A stretch of 64,000 nucleotides of DNA. Origin: Streptomyces cyanogenus (GTDB taxonomy: Bacteria > Actinomycetota > Actinomycetes > Streptomycetales > Streptomycetaceae). The DNA is taken from assembly GCF_017526105.1 (NCBI RefSeq), contig NZ_CP071839.1:7354001-7418000 (forward strand), in the 5' to 3' direction. Of the stretch, positions 1-7,937 are shown piece by piece. The notes beneath the pieces were generated by a model that saw only the letters and a program-made list of their open reading frames with translations, did not search any database and had not been told where the DNA came from. Every line of letters starts with the position of its first letter. Positions within the stretch are counted from its first letter, which is position 1. The position numbers and the translations under genes were made by a program.

Positions 1-317
1 CTGCCGCGCACCCAGCCGCTGAGGCTGTACGTCGTGTTCGGCTGCACGGCGACGGTCTGGCTGCACTGGGCGTTGTCGCTGGACGTCACCGCGCCCTGCA
101 GCGCCTTGGCGCCGCCGTGCACGGGGGAGGAGACGACCGAGCCGAGGTTGCCGGTGCAGGTCCAGGGGGAGAGGCCGCCCGACTCGAAGCCGGGGTTGGT
201 GAGGAGGTTCGCCGCGTGGGCGGTGCCGGGGAGGGCGACGGCCCCGCCGAGCGCGAGGGCGGCGGAGCCGAGCAGGGCGAGAAACCGACGTCTGGGACGT
301 CCGGGAAAGTGGCGCAC
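1..317 (-). CDS. Secreted carbohydrate-binding protein, N-terminal part (probable chitinase)
   Basis: This gene runs off the left edge of the window, so only about 105 N-terminal residues are visible. It starts at a GTG with an AGGGAG ribosome binding site 7-8 bases upstream. The first 36 residues are a Sec/Tat-like signal (PRRRFLALLG core, hydrophobic stretch, cleavage near AHA-AN). A beta-sandwich carbohydrate-binding module follows (NLLTNPGFE, SPWTC, then a TYSLSGWVRG segment), of the kind placed in front of GH18 catalytic domains in Streptomyces chitinases. The catalytic domain lies outside the window, so chitinase is inferred from this module plus the chitinase-type operators upstream. 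Another CBM-bearing secreted hydrolase is the main alternative. Confidence 0.7.
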   Translation of the reverse strand, partial: MRHFPGRPRRRFLALLGSAALALGGAVALPGTAHAANLLTNPGFESGGLSPWTCTGNLGSVVSSPVHGGAKALQGAVTSSDNAQCSQTVAVQPNTTYSLSGWVRG

Positions 318-385
318 GCTATCTCCCTGAGGGGGTGGGGTGTTCGGGAGTGCAGGGGAGTGCGGAACCTGGTGCGCCAATGAAT

Positions 386-438
386 TTGGTATGGACCAAT
401 CAACCTGTCAAGAAGGCGAACGGGATTGGTCCATACCT
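386..438 (-). promoter_or_regulatory. Chitinase-type operators (DasR-like) with embedded -35 box
   Basis: Two copies of GGTATGGACCAATC lie in inverted orientation at 388-401 and 424-437. Each resembles the 12-bp element TGGTCCAGACCT known from Streptomyces chitinase promoters and the DasR responsive element: TGGTCCATACCT at 427-438 differs at one base. The site at 386-399 is also a TTGGT-N4-ACCAA palindrome. Read toward the minus-strand gene, a TTGACA hexamer lies between the two copies, so binding would cover the promoter. Control by DasR (N-acetylglucosamine-responsive GntR repressor) is an inference from the motif. Confidence 0.6.
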
Positions 439-504
439 GGGCCGGCCGCCCGGGGAGGGCGACGGGAACCGCGGGACACGCCATGGCGGCCCCCGGCCGG
501 CGGA

Positions 505-1623
505 CTAGAGCGGCAGTACCTCGCCCGCCGAGGCGGCCCGCGCGGGCGCCGGCACGGCGGGCAGCAGAACCCCGGACTCCACCCTCCGCCGCGGAAGCCC
601 CGCGGGCGCCAGCGGACGCGGCCCCGACACCACCGTGTAGTCCTGCCCGAGGAACGGCGGCTCGATCACCCCGGGGTCCTCGCCGAGCGCCAGCTGCACC
701 GCCGCCCACGGCGCGTTCACCCCACAGAGCGACAGCTGATGCAGGCCTCCGGCGGGCCTCGTGTTGACGTCCAGCAGCACCGGCCGGTCGCCGAGCATCC
801 GGAACTGGATGTTCGACAGGTGGTGCAGCCCGAAGCCCTCCGCGATCAGCCGGGCCGGCGCCAGCCACCGCTCGTCCAGGGTGAAGCCCCGGCGGCGGCC
901 GTTCTTGGTGCGTCCCACGGCGAGCCGCACCCGGTTGTCGCGCCCGGTCAGGCAGTCGACGGACACCTCGGGCTGTTCAAGACGCGGCATCACCAGCCAG
1001 TCCACCGGTTCCTCGGCCCGCCGCAGTGCCTCGACGACCAGGTCCAGCTGGACGTACGGGCCCGGGAAGCCGGTCAGGTGCGCCAGCGAGAAGGGCGTAC
1101 GGGTGATCATCCGGAAGCCCACCCCGCCCGCGCCGGCGGCCGGCTTGAAGCAGGGCCGGTGTCCGGCCGCCTCCAGCTCCTCGACGGCGGCGAGGAGTTC
1201 GTCCGCCGTCCGGACCCGGTGCCACGGCGGCACCGGAACGCCCACCGAGCGCACCGCCTCGTACGCGGTCGCCTTGTCCTCGAAGACGGCGACCGCCTCC
1301 GGCGTCGGGGCCAGCAGGGCCGTACCGGCCGCCGCGAACTCGGCGCGGTGCGCCACGATCGCGGCCTGGTGCAGCCGGGGCACGAACACGTCGATGCCGC
1401 GCCGGGCGCACTGGTCGAGGGCGTACTCGACGTACGCGGCCGGGGACAGGCCCTCCGGCTCCAGGTCGGCGGTGTCGGCGGCGGCCAGCACGGGGGAGTC
1501 GGGGTCGCCGTGCGTGGCGTGGATCTCCACCGCGCGGTCGGCGGGATTCCTCCGCAGCTGATCCATGAAGAACACGTTCTCCGCGTACGTGCGGTTGAGC
1601 CAGACGCGTACGCGAGAGAGCAT
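505..1623 (-). CDS. ATP-grasp domain protein
   Basis: This 372-residue protein starts at ATG 1623 behind an AAAGG site; the reading frame is open further upstream but without a good start. It has the ATP-grasp arrangement: an N-terminal nucleotide-fold region, a lysine/glycine loop (PCFKPAAGAGGVGFR) around residue 170, and late metal-binding residues in the VLLDVNTRPAGGLH segment near residue 310, where D and N match the Mg-ATP ligands of the family. Such enzymes join a carboxylate to an amine or thiol through an acyl-phosphate. The substrate cannot be read from the sequence. It is divergent from the metallophosphoesterase/PPTase operon with 302 bp between them. It most resembles carbamoyl-phosphate-synthase-like ATP-grasp proteins of unknown role. 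Confidence 0.7.
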   Translation of the reverse strand: MLSRVRVWLNRTYAENVFFMDQLRRNPADRAVEIHATHGDPDSPVLAAADTADLEPEGLSPAAYVEYALDQCARRGIDVFVPRLHQAAIVAHRAEFAAAGTALLAPTPEAVAVFEDKATAYEAVRSVGVPVPPWHRVRTADELLAAVEELEAAGHRPCFKPAAGAGGVGFRMITRTPFSLAHLTGFPGPYVQLDLVVEALRRAEEPVDWLVMPRLEQPEVSVDCLTGRDNRVRLAVGRTKNGRRRGFTLDERWLAPARLIAEGFGLHHLSNIQFRMLGDRPVLLDVNTRPAGGLHQLSLCGVNAPWAAVQLALGEDPGVIEPPFLGQDYTVVSGPRPLAPAGLPRRRVESGVLLPAVPAPARAASAGEVLPL

Positions 1624-1925
1624 GCAGGCCGCCTTTCGGGGTGTGCGGGCAGGGCGAAGCGGCCCGTGCCCGGGCAGGAGGAAGGAAGGGTCACCGAACC
1701 GCCCCGTTGACAAGGGGGAGTTGAGGGCGCTGGTGTCGGGGCGATCATACGGCTTTCAAGTGGCCCGTCGTGCAACGCGTGCGTTACGGATTTCCGGGGG
1801 CCCGGCCGCTCGCGGACCCGTGGCGCCGGCCCGGCCGGAAGCTGACACGCGGACAGGTTGCTCTTGTCCGGGGACCGGTCGATGTGTTCTTGTTGTGTCA
1901 TCGGATGATCGGAAGGGGTGTGCAG
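1624..1925. other. Divergent intergenic region
   Basis: This 302-bp spacer separates the divergent ATP-grasp and metallophosphoesterase genes and should hold both promoters. I see no clear consensus -35/-10 pair, no terminator and no convincing short gene. A GGAAGGGG ribosome binding site for the plus-strand gene sits at 1911-1918. Confidence 0.5.
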
Positions 1926-2831
1926 GTGGAGTCGACGGCCGGGGCCGGACAGCTGCTGGCCATCAGCGACCTGCACATCAGCTATCCGGACAACCGCGCC
2001 CTGGTCGAGGAGATGCGTCCGCACAGCGACGAGGACTGGCTGATCGTGGCCGGGGACGTCGCGGAGACCGTGGCCGACATCCGCTGGGCCCTCGGCACGC
2101 TCGCCGGCCGCTTCCGCAAGGTGCTGTGGGCACCGGGGAACCACGAGCTGTGGACCCATCCGAGCGACCCGGTCACCCTGCGCGGCGCCGCCCGCTACGA
2201 CCACCTGGTCGAGGTCTGCCGCGAGCTGGGCGTCGTCACCCCCGAGGACCCCTACCCGGTGTGGCGCGGCGCCGGCGGCCCGGTCGTCGTCGCCCCGCTC
2301 TTCCTGCTGTACGACTACTCGTACCTGCCGGCCGGCAGCACCACCAAGGCGGAGGGCCTGGCCTACGCCGAGAGCACCGGCATCATCTGCAACGACGAGT
2401 TCCTGCTGCACCCCGACCCCTACCCGAGCCGGGAGGCCTGGTGCCGGGCCCGGGTCGCCGAGACCGAGCGCAGGCTCGCCGAGCTGCCCGAGGACCTGCC
2501 GACCGTGCTGGCCGGCCACTGGCCGCTGGACCGGCACCCCACCGAGGTCCTGTGGCACCCGGAGTTCGCCATGTGGTGCGGCACCACGCTGACCGCGGAC
2601 TGGCACCGCCGCTTCCGCGTCGCCACCATGGTCTACGGCCATCTGCACATCCCCCGCACCACCTGGCACGACGGAGTCCGCTTCCTGGAGGTCTCCGTCG
2701 GATATCCCCGCGAGTGGCGCAAGCGCCCGGACCAGCCGGGAAGGCTGCGCCGTGTCCTGCCGATGGAGGTCGAAGCCGGTGATCGAGGAGCTGCTCCCGG
2801 AGTCGGTCGTGGCCGTGGAGGCGCGCGCTGA
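1926..2831 (+). CDS. Calcineurin-like metallophosphoesterase
   Basis: This is a 301-residue metallophosphoesterase. It shows the family's metal motifs in order: ISDLHISYP (D-x-H), VAGDVAET (GD), WAPGNHELW (GNHE), LAGHWPLD, then VYGHLHIPR (GHxH). The ligands for a dinuclear metal centre are therefore all present. The frame is open from 1770, but GTG 1926 has the best-spaced ribosome binding site (AAGGGG, 7 bases); GTG 1920 and ATG 1905 are alternatives. The end overlaps the PPTase gene by 53 bp, which implies co-transcription and coupled translation. The natural substrate is unknown. Close linkage with an Sfp-type PPTase recurs in Streptomyces, to my knowledge. Confidence 0.8.
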   Translation: MESTAGAGQLLAISDLHISYPDNRALVEEMRPHSDEDWLIVAGDVAETVADIRWALGTLAGRFRKVLWAPGNHELWTHPSDPVTLRGAARYDHLVEVCRELGVVTPEDPYPVWRGAGGPVVVAPLFLLYDYSYLPAGSTTKAEGLAYAESTGIICNDEFLLHPDPYPSREAWCRARVAETERRLAELPEDLPTVLAGHWPLDRHPTEVLWHPEFAMWCGTTLTADWHRRFRVATMVYGHLHIPRTTWHDGVRFLEVSVGYPREWRKRPDQPGRLRRVLPMEVEAGDRGAAPGVGRGRGGAR

Positions 2832-3480
2832 CGACCCGCTGTGGGACGCACCGCTGTACCCGGCGGAGGAAGCGCTCGTAGCTCGCTCGGTGGCCAAGCG
2901 GCGGCGTGAGTTCGCCGCCGTCCGCGGCTGCGCCCGGCGCGCCATGGAGAAGCTCGGCGTGCCGCCGCAGCCGGTGCTCACCGGCGAACGCGGCGCCCCG
3001 CGCTGGCCCGACGGGCTGGTCGGCAGCATGACCCACTGCGACGGCTACTGCGCCGCCGCCCTGGTGCGCGCCGCCGACCTGGTCTCCCTCGGCATCGACG
3101 CCGAACCCCACGGGCCGCTCCCGGAGGGCGTCGGCCCCTCGGTCTTCCTGCCCGCCGAGGCCACGCGGCTCGACCGGCTTGCCGCGCGGTGGCCCGACGT
3201 GCACTGGGACCGGCTGCTGTTCAGCGCGAAGGAGTCCGTCTACAAGGCGTGGTTCCCGCTCACCCGTAAGTGGCTGGACTTCTCCGAGGCCGACATCACC
3301 CTGCAGCCGGACACCGAGGGCGCGGCGAACGGCACGCTGCGCGCCGTACTCCTCGTCCCCGGCCCGTTGATCGACGGCCGGCGGCTCCAGGTCTTCGAGG
3401 GCCGGTGGACCGTACGGGAGGGCCTGGTGGCCACGTCCGTGGTCATACCGCACGCCACGGCCGGCCCCGCGCAGCCCTGA
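2779..3480 (+). CDS. Sfp/EntD-type 4'-phosphopantetheinyl transferase
   Basis: The enzyme transfers the phosphopantetheine arm of coenzyme A to a serine of carrier-protein domains (ACP/PCP) and so activates polyketide and peptide synthases. All family motifs are present in the 233 residues: VGSMTHCDGY (81-90), GIDAEPHGPL with the Mg-binding D and E (105-114), and FSAKESVYKAW (148-158). Start GTG 2779 is chosen because GGAGG lies 9 bases upstream and the homologous region begins there; an upstream ATG at 2752 lacks a site. It overlaps the metallophosphoesterase gene by 53 bp. No carrier-protein synthase lies in this window, so it probably acts on clusters elsewhere. Its last 20 bases are copied in the repeat that follows. 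Confidence 0.9.
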   Translation: MIEELLPESVVAVEARADDPLWDAPLYPAEEALVARSVAKRRREFAAVRGCARRAMEKLGVPPQPVLTGERGAPRWPDGLVGSMTHCDGYCAAALVRAADLVSLGIDAEPHGPLPEGVGPSVFLPAEATRLDRLAARWPDVHWDRLLFSAKESVYKAWFPLTRKWLDFSEADITLQPDTEGAANGTLRAVLLVPGPLIDGRRLQVFEGRWTVREGLVATSVVIPHATAGPAQP

Positions 3481-4084
3481 CACCCGCGACCGGCCCCGCC
3501 CCGGCGCGACCCGGCCGGGACCGCTCAGGCCGCCCCAGGCCGGGGCTCCGCCGCCCGGCCCCGCCCCGCCGCCGCGACCGGTACGGCTGCCGGCATGCGC
3601 CTCCCGCCGCGCCGGGGCACGGCCGGCGCCGCCGCGGTGCCGCCCCGGTGACGGCGGGGAACCGTCCGGGCGACGGCGACGGCGACGGCGCGGAACCGGC
3701 TCGGCGACAGCGGCGGTGCGAACCGTCCGGGCGACAACCACGGCGCGGAACCGGCTCGGCGGCGGCCCGGAACCGGCCCCGCGCAGCCCTGACACCCGCG
3801 ACCGGCCCCGCCCCGGCGCGACCCGGCCGGGACCGCTCAGGCCGCCCCAGGCCGGGGCTCCGCCGCCCGGCCCCGCCCCATCGCCGCGCCGGTACGGCTG
3901 CCGGCATGCGCCTCCCGCCGCGCCGGGGCACGGCCGGCGCCGCCGCCCCGGTGACGGCGGGGAACCGTCCGGGCGACGGCGCGGAAGCGGCTCGGCGACA
4001 GCGGTGGTGCGAACCGTCCGGGCGACGCCGGCGGCGCGGAAGCGGTCCGCGACAGTGGTGGTGCGGACCGTCCGGGCGACAACC
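3461..4084. repeat. 312-bp imperfect tandem duplication containing the PPTase gene end
   Basis: Copy A begins at 3461, inside the last codons of the PPTase gene, and copy B begins at 3773, a period of 312 bp. About the first 100 bases are identical, including the stop codon and following bases (GCAGCCCTGACACCCGCGAC). Later parts differ by small indels. Inside each copy a 17-base element related to GGAACCGTCCGGGCGAC recurs several times, and GCCCGGTGCTCAGG occurs twice just after copy B. The open frames here are low-complexity Arg/Pro/Gly/Ala strings without ribosome binding sites, so I call no gene between 3481 and 4163. Local amplification by slippage or unequal exchange is inferred. Confidence 0.85.
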
Positions 4085-4163
4085 GCGGCCCGGAACCGGC
4101 TCGGCGGCGGCGCGGAAGCGGCCCGGTGCTCAGGCCGGCGGCGGTGCGGGACCGGCCCGGTGC

Positions 4164-4394
4164 TCAGGACGGTGGCGGGCACCACTCGCGCAGGAGGCGG
4201 AAGAACGCCTCCTCGTTGCCCGCCAGCCCCGCCCGGGCCAGCGCGTGTTCCGCCTCGGCGAGCACGGCGGGCGGGACGACGGCGGGCCGGTCCGGGTCCG
4301 GTGGTCCGTCGAAGGCGGCGCGCACCGTGTGCAGCAGCCGCAGGTAGGCCTGTACGGCGGTACGCTCACGGTCGGTCAGTACGGCGGTGGGCAT
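4164..4394 (-). CDS. Small conserved-type hypothetical protein (76 aa)
   Basis: I do not recognise this protein. It is 76 residues, starts at ATG 4394 behind a GGGGAG site about 9 bases upstream, and reads as a mostly helical soluble protein (RERTAVQAYLRLLHTVRAAF, then EHALARAGLAGNEEAFFRLL). It has no signal peptide, no membrane segment and no cysteine except one near the end (WCPPPS). It lies downstream of the XRE/HExxH pair on the same strand after a 252-bp gap (4395-4646) in which I see nothing definite. The good start signal and the amphipathic, non-repetitive sequence favour a real gene. Confidence 0.55.
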   Translation of the reverse strand: MPTAVLTDRERTAVQAYLRLLHTVRAAFDGPPDPDRPAVVPPAVLAEAEHALARAGLAGNEEAFFRLLREWCPPPS

Positions 4395-4646
4395 CGGTCG
4401 GCTCTCCCCGAGTAGGCGTCACGGTCACGCGCTCTGCGGCGCACACCCCCAGCTTGCCGCCCGCCACTGACAACGCCGTCCGGCTCCGCGCCGGTTAGCC
4501 CGCTCAGCCGAGGAGGAACCGTCCCCGGCCCAGTGGTCCGCCCCAGAGGAAACGGTTCGCCGCCTCCGCCGCCCGTACCGGCACAAGGTCGGTGTCCGCT
4601 CCGGCGTACAGCCCCACGTGGCGCGCCCCCGGCCGGCCCGCTCCGG

Positions 4647-5204
4647 TCAGCCGTGCTGCCCCGGATAGCCCAGCGACGCCTCGATACGGCCCGCCACGCC
4701 GTCCCGCTGCACCGGCACCCGCAGGGCCGAACCGGCCAGCCACGTACGGCACTTGCTGGCCAGGAGCAGCCCGAACGTCTCGGCGTCCCGCTCCTCGGTG
4801 AGGTCGAAACGGGTGCGGGCCGCGACCCGTTGCACCGCCGCCTGCAGCGCCTCCTGGTCGGTGTCCTCGCGCAACAGCCGCGTCGCCGCGCCGACCCCCT
4901 CCACATGGAGCCCGCAGTGGTCGGCCTGCATGTGCCACAGCTCGTGGCCCAGGATCACCAACTGGTGGTCGGGTGCGGTGCGTTCCTCCACCACCACGAC
5001 GTCCCGGTCGGTCAGGTCCAGCCACAGCCCGCTGGCCGTGCCGGCCGGGAAGGCGGCCGTACGGAAGTGCACCGGACGCCCGCGGCGGCGGCTCATCGCC
5101 TCGCACAGCGCCCGGTACAGCTCGTCCGGCGGCGCGGGCGCGGGCAGGGCCAGCCCACCCACCAACTCGTTGCACAGCCGGCGCATGTCCCTGCCGATGC
5201 CCAC
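4647..5204 (-). CDS. ImmA/IrrE-like zinc-metallopeptidase domain protein
   Basis: This 185-residue protein carries HELWH (in LVILGHELWHMQADH, about residue 85), the HExxH zinc motif of the ImmA/IrrE group, with a further acidic residue some distance C-terminal (DAETFGLLLASK). Relatives cleave or inactivate a partner repressor; Streptomyces homologues are often labelled toxin component of a toxin-antitoxin system, but no toxicity is implied by the sequence. GTG 5204 has GGGGAGG just upstream. GTG 5222, which overlaps the stop of the upstream XRE gene as GTGA, and ATG 5186 are alternatives. The tight arrangement suggests the two proteins are made together and act as a pair. Confidence 0.7.
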   Translation of the reverse strand: MGIGRDMRRLCNELVGGLALPAPAPPDELYRALCEAMSRRRGRPVHFRTAAFPAGTASGLWLDLTDRDVVVVEERTAPDHQLVILGHELWHMQADHCGLHVEGVGAATRLLREDTDQEALQAAVQRVAARTRFDLTEERDAETFGLLLASKCRTWLAGSALRVPVQRDGVAGRIEASLGYPGQHG

Positions 5205-5218
5205 AGTCCTCCCCAGGC

Positions 5219-5875
5219 TCACGACTCGGGCCGCTTGACGCTCTCCAGGAGCATGTCGAGCCACTCAGCGACCTTGTCCCGGTGCTGGTCGGTGGGCAAC
5301 TGCGCGGCCCGCCAGGCTATTCCGCGCACGCCGTGGTCCTGCAGCAGCCGCTCCAGGGGATCCTCCGCGGTCTCGGCGGCGGCCCGCTCCCGGTCCGCGA
5401 GCTTCTGCAGCAGCTCCTGCTCGGTGCGCTGCAGGGCGCCCGCCAGCGCCTCGGGGTCCTCCGCGGTGAGGAAGCCGGCGTGCACCCGGAAGAAGCGCTG
5501 CAGCGCGTCGCAGTGCTCCATGGTGGGCCGCCGGTCGCCGTTGATGAGGGCGCCGGCCTGCTGGCGGGACATCCCCGCGCCGTCGGCGATCTCCTGCTGC
5601 GTGTAGCGGCGTCCGCCCGGCTTCAGCCGGGTGCGGCGCAGCAGGTCCAGACGCTGCAGGAAACGGGCCTGGACATCCGGCTCGCCCGCGGGCCGACCGC
5701 TCAGCAGGGCCCTGACCACCGGCTCCGGCACCCCGCAGGCGATGGAGAGCCGCCCGACGTCGAAGACCTCGGCATGCGGCACGCCGAGGCGGTCGGCGAG
5801 CGCGGTGACGCGGGCGACGACGGCCGGCAGCTGGGCGGTCGCCGAGGCGCCCGGATCCTCGTAGCCATCCGTCAC
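5219..5875 (-). CDS. XRE-family helix-turn-helix regulator
   Basis: This is a 218-residue regulator. The helix-turn-helix is central (about 95-140: YTQQEIADGAGMSRQQAGAL, then DRRPTMEHCDALQRFF). The first 70 residues form a separate helical segment, and the C-terminal 60 residues are rich in charged helices, possibly for dimerisation. GTG 5875 has an AGGAG site 8 bases upstream. The gene ends at the start of the HExxH protein and could be translationally coupled to it. By analogy with ImmR-ImmA the metalloprotein may relieve repression by this regulator; this is an inference. Palindromes at 5987-6032 are candidate autoregulatory sites. Confidence 0.8.
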   Translation of the reverse strand: MTDGYEDPGASATAQLPAVVARVTALADRLGVPHAEVFDVGRLSIACGVPEPVVRALLSGRPAGEPDVQARFLQRLDLLRRTRLKPGGRRYTQQEIADGAGMSRQQAGALINGDRRPTMEHCDALQRFFRVHAGFLTAEDPEALAGALQRTEQELLQKLADRERAAAETAEDPLERLLQDHGVRGIAWRAAQLPTDQHRDKVAEWLDMLLESVKRPES

Positions 5876-5986
5876 CGACAGAACTCCTACGTCTCTAGAG
5901 GGCTTCAGATGTGTCCGTGCTTCTCACGAGCGATCGCCGTGAACTTCCCGGAGAGTAGCCGGTGTCTCGAACTCACATCCAGGTGT

Positions 5987-6032
5987 CGCCACAACTGTGG
6001 CGAATTTCAGCCGTCAACCGGCATGAAATGCC
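5987..6032. promoter_or_regulatory. Palindromes between XRE gene and MmyB-type gene
   Basis: Two inverted repeats lie in this 241-bp divergent spacer: CGCCACAACTGTGGCG at 5987-6002 (7-bp perfect arms) and GGCATGAAATGCC at 6020-6032 (5-bp arms). On the minus strand a TTGACG hexamer lies between them, so the first palindrome would cover the -10 region of the XRE promoter. On the plus strand a TTGACA is at 6040-6045. The positions fit operators for one of the flanking regulators; which one binds is unknown. Confidence 0.45.
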
Positions 6033-6116
6033 ACGATAGTTGACACGCCTCTTGCCGGGGCAGCAGGATCGCATCGCCGCGAGAAAGGCCGCAGAGGCAA
6101 GAGGGGTGACCTCCCG

Positions 6117-6788
6117 ATGGCACATCAGGCAGGAGGGCAGCGGCCGGCACCGCGGCCCGTCCCCGAGACCTGCGAGACCCAGGCGTACCTTCAGGATTAC
6201 GGAGCACTGCTGGAGTACCTGTCCTGCCCGTCGCTGGTCGTCGACCGCCACTGGAACGTGGTCATGGCCAACAGTGCGTTCGAGACACTTTTCTGCGGCG
6301 TGCGTCCCCATCCGACGGCCATGCCGGGGGAGAACTTCCTCCGTTTCGTGCTGTTCCACCCCGACGCGGGCGAGGTTCTCGGCGAGCACGAGCCCGGCTG
6401 GTGCCTGCCCATGCTGGCCCAGGTCCGCTCGGCGCTGGAGGCGCACGGCCACGACCACGAACTCCAGGCGATCCGCCGGGAGATCGCCCAGGACCCGATA
6501 ATGGAGGCCGCCTACCGGCAGGGCCTGCCGCACTGGATCCGGTCCGTCGGCGAGGCCGCGACCCGCCTCGACGGCGCGGTACGCCTCCTGCACCACCCGG
6601 ACCCGCGCCGCGGGCGCACCGAGTGCCGCATCGTCGAGGAGTCGCCGCAGCCGCTGCTGGAGCTCGGCTACCGGCGCCTGACGATGATCTTCCGCGACCC
6701 GCGCCGCGCCGTCGCGCCGGTCCGCCGGGCGCGCCGCCCGCGCGGCGCCGCCTCCCACCTCACGGTCGTCCCGTCCCCCGGGAACTGA
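6117..6788 (+). CDS. MmyB-type regulator ligand-binding domain protein without HTH
   Basis: This 223-residue protein matches the ligand-binding half of MmyB-family regulators (MLTR_LBD): LSCPSLVVDRHWNVVMANSA, NFLRFVLFHPDA, RSALEAHGHDHELQAI, and the late TMIFRDPR segment. The usual N-terminal XRE domain is missing; the first 25 residues are an unstructured Pro/Arg-rich stretch. ATG 6117 is preceded by GAGGGG about 10 bases away, and I see no helix-turn-helix encoded upstream, so this is not a mis-called start. It may act as a ligand sensor for a separate DNA-binding partner, perhaps the divergent XRE protein. The fold is PAS-like. The ligand is unknown. Confidence 0.65.
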   Translation: MAHQAGGQRPAPRPVPETCETQAYLQDYGALLEYLSCPSLVVDRHWNVVMANSAFETLFCGVRPHPTAMPGENFLRFVLFHPDAGEVLGEHEPGWCLPMLAQVRSALEAHGHDHELQAIRREIAQDPIMEAAYRQGLPHWIRSVGEAATRLDGAVRLLHHPDPRRGRTECRIVEESPQPLLELGYRRLTMIFRDPRRAVAPVRRARRPRGAASHLTVVPSPGN

Positions 6789-6850
6789 CCCGGCACCGCC
6801 GGCGTTCAGGTCGCCGGCGGCGCCGGGCCGTCCCCCATGCCTCCTGGCCC

Positions 6851-6893
6851 CTTTGCGCAAGCCGTTTGCGTCTCTTGCGTTAAGCTTGCGGTC
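6851..6893 (+). promoter_or_regulatory. Iterated TTGCG boxes at the LacI gene promoter
   Basis: TTGCG occurs four times in 43 bp directly upstream of the LacI start, one as part of the palindrome TTGCGCAA (6853-6860). A TAAGCT -10-like box (6881-6886) sits 7 bases before the ATG, so the transcript is probably leaderless and the boxes would cover the promoter. Similar CTTGC-type elements are bound by MalR/AglR-type LacI regulators of Streptomyces. Autoregulation is therefore likely. Confidence 0.5.
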
Positions 6894-7892
6894 ATGACGC
6901 GACGACTTGCGGAAGTGGCGAAGAAGGTCGGGGTCAGTGAGGCCACGGTCAGCCGGGTGCTCAACGGCAAGCCCGGAGTCTCCGACGCCACCCGGCAGGC
7001 GGTGCTGACGGCGCTCGACGTCCTCGGCTACGAGCGCCCCACCCAGCTGCGCGGCGAACGCGCCCGGCTCGTCGGCCTCGTCCTGCCCGAGCTGCAGAAC
7101 CCCATCTTCCCGGCCTTCGCCGAGGTCATCGGCGGCGCCCTCGCCCAGCTGGGGCTCACCCCGGTGCTGTGCACCCAGACCAAGGGCGGCGTATCCGAGG
7201 CGGACTACGTCGAGCTGCTCCTCCAGCAGCAGGTCTCCGGCGTCGTGTTCGCCGGCGGCCTGTACGCCCAGGCCGACGCGCCGCACGACCACTACCGGCT
7301 GCTGGCCGAGCGCAACATCCCGGTCGTACTGGTCAACGCGGCCATCGACGACCTCGGCTTCCCGGGGGTGTCCTGCGACGACGCGGTCGCCGTCGAGCAG
7401 GCCTGGCGGCACCTGTCCTCCCTCGGCCACGAGCGCATCGGCCTGGTCCTCGGCCCCCGCGACCACGTCCCCTCGGCGCGCAAGCTGGCCGCCGCGCGGG
7501 CGATCGCCGGCAATCTGCCGGACGAGTTCGTCGCGCGGGCCATCTTCTCCCTGGAGGGAGGTCACGCCGCCGCCTCCCGGCTGATCGACCGGGGCGTCAC
7601 CGGCATCGTCTGCGCCTCCGACCCGCTGGCGCTCGGTGCCGTCCGGGCGGCCCGCCGCAAGGGGTACGACGTGCCGGGGCGGATCTCCGTCGTCGGCTAC
7701 GACGACTCGGCGTTCATGAACTGCACCGAGCCCCCGCTGACCACCGTGCGCCAGCCCATCGAGGCCATGGGGCGCGCGGCCGTGGAGCTGCTGAACGCGC
7801 GGATCGGCGGTACCGCCGTACCCGCCGAGGAGCTGCTGTTCGAACCGGAACTGGTGGTACGCGGGTCCACCGCGCAAGCCCCGCGCGGCTGA
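6894..7892 (+). CDS. LacI-family transcriptional regulator of the alpha-glucoside locus
   Basis: This is a 332-residue LacI/GalR repressor. The N-terminal helix-turn-helix (RLAEVAKKVGVSEATVSRVL) and hinge helix (NGKPGV...LGYERP) resemble Streptomyces MalR/AglR, and a periplasmic-binding-like sugar sensor fills the rest (ICASDPLALGAVRAA; VVGYDDSAFMNCTEPPLTTV). ATG 6894 has no ribosome binding site but a TAAGCT box lies 7 bases upstream, so the message is probably leaderless. It precedes the binding protein, two permeases and alpha-glucosidase on the same strand with 128 bp before the next gene. It most likely represses that operon until an alpha-gluco-oligosaccharide is present. Confidence 0.85.
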   Translation: MTRRLAEVAKKVGVSEATVSRVLNGKPGVSDATRQAVLTALDVLGYERPTQLRGERARLVGLVLPELQNPIFPAFAEVIGGALAQLGLTPVLCTQTKGGVSEADYVELLLQQQVSGVVFAGGLYAQADAPHDHYRLLAERNIPVVLVNAAIDDLGFPGVSCDDAVAVEQAWRHLSSLGHERIGLVLGPRDHVPSARKLAAARAIAGNLPDEFVARAIFSLEGGHAAASRLIDRGVTGIVCASDPLALGAVRAARRKGYDVPGRISVVGYDDSAFMNCTEPPLTTVRQPIEAMGRAAVELLNARIGGTAVPAEELLFEPELVVRGSTAQAPRG

Positions 7893-7937
7893 ACCACGGA
7901 AGATCCAGTCTCCTGTCGAATAATTACAGAATCTGCG

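Noticed and set aside
3270..4415. Long open frames on both strands across the repeat region
   Set aside because: They are Arg/Pro/Gly/Ala strings caused by high GC content, lack ribosome binding sites and follow the repeat units, not a protein pattern.
4504..5175. Alternative 223-residue minus-strand frame overlapping the HExxH gene
   Set aside because: It lacks motifs and is rich in Gly/Arg; the frame with HELWH is clearly the coding one.
4647..5875. Toxin-antitoxin system
   Set aside because: The XRE/HExxH pair fits an ImmR-ImmA-like regulator switch; nothing in the sequence indicates toxicity, and homologue labels are not evidence.
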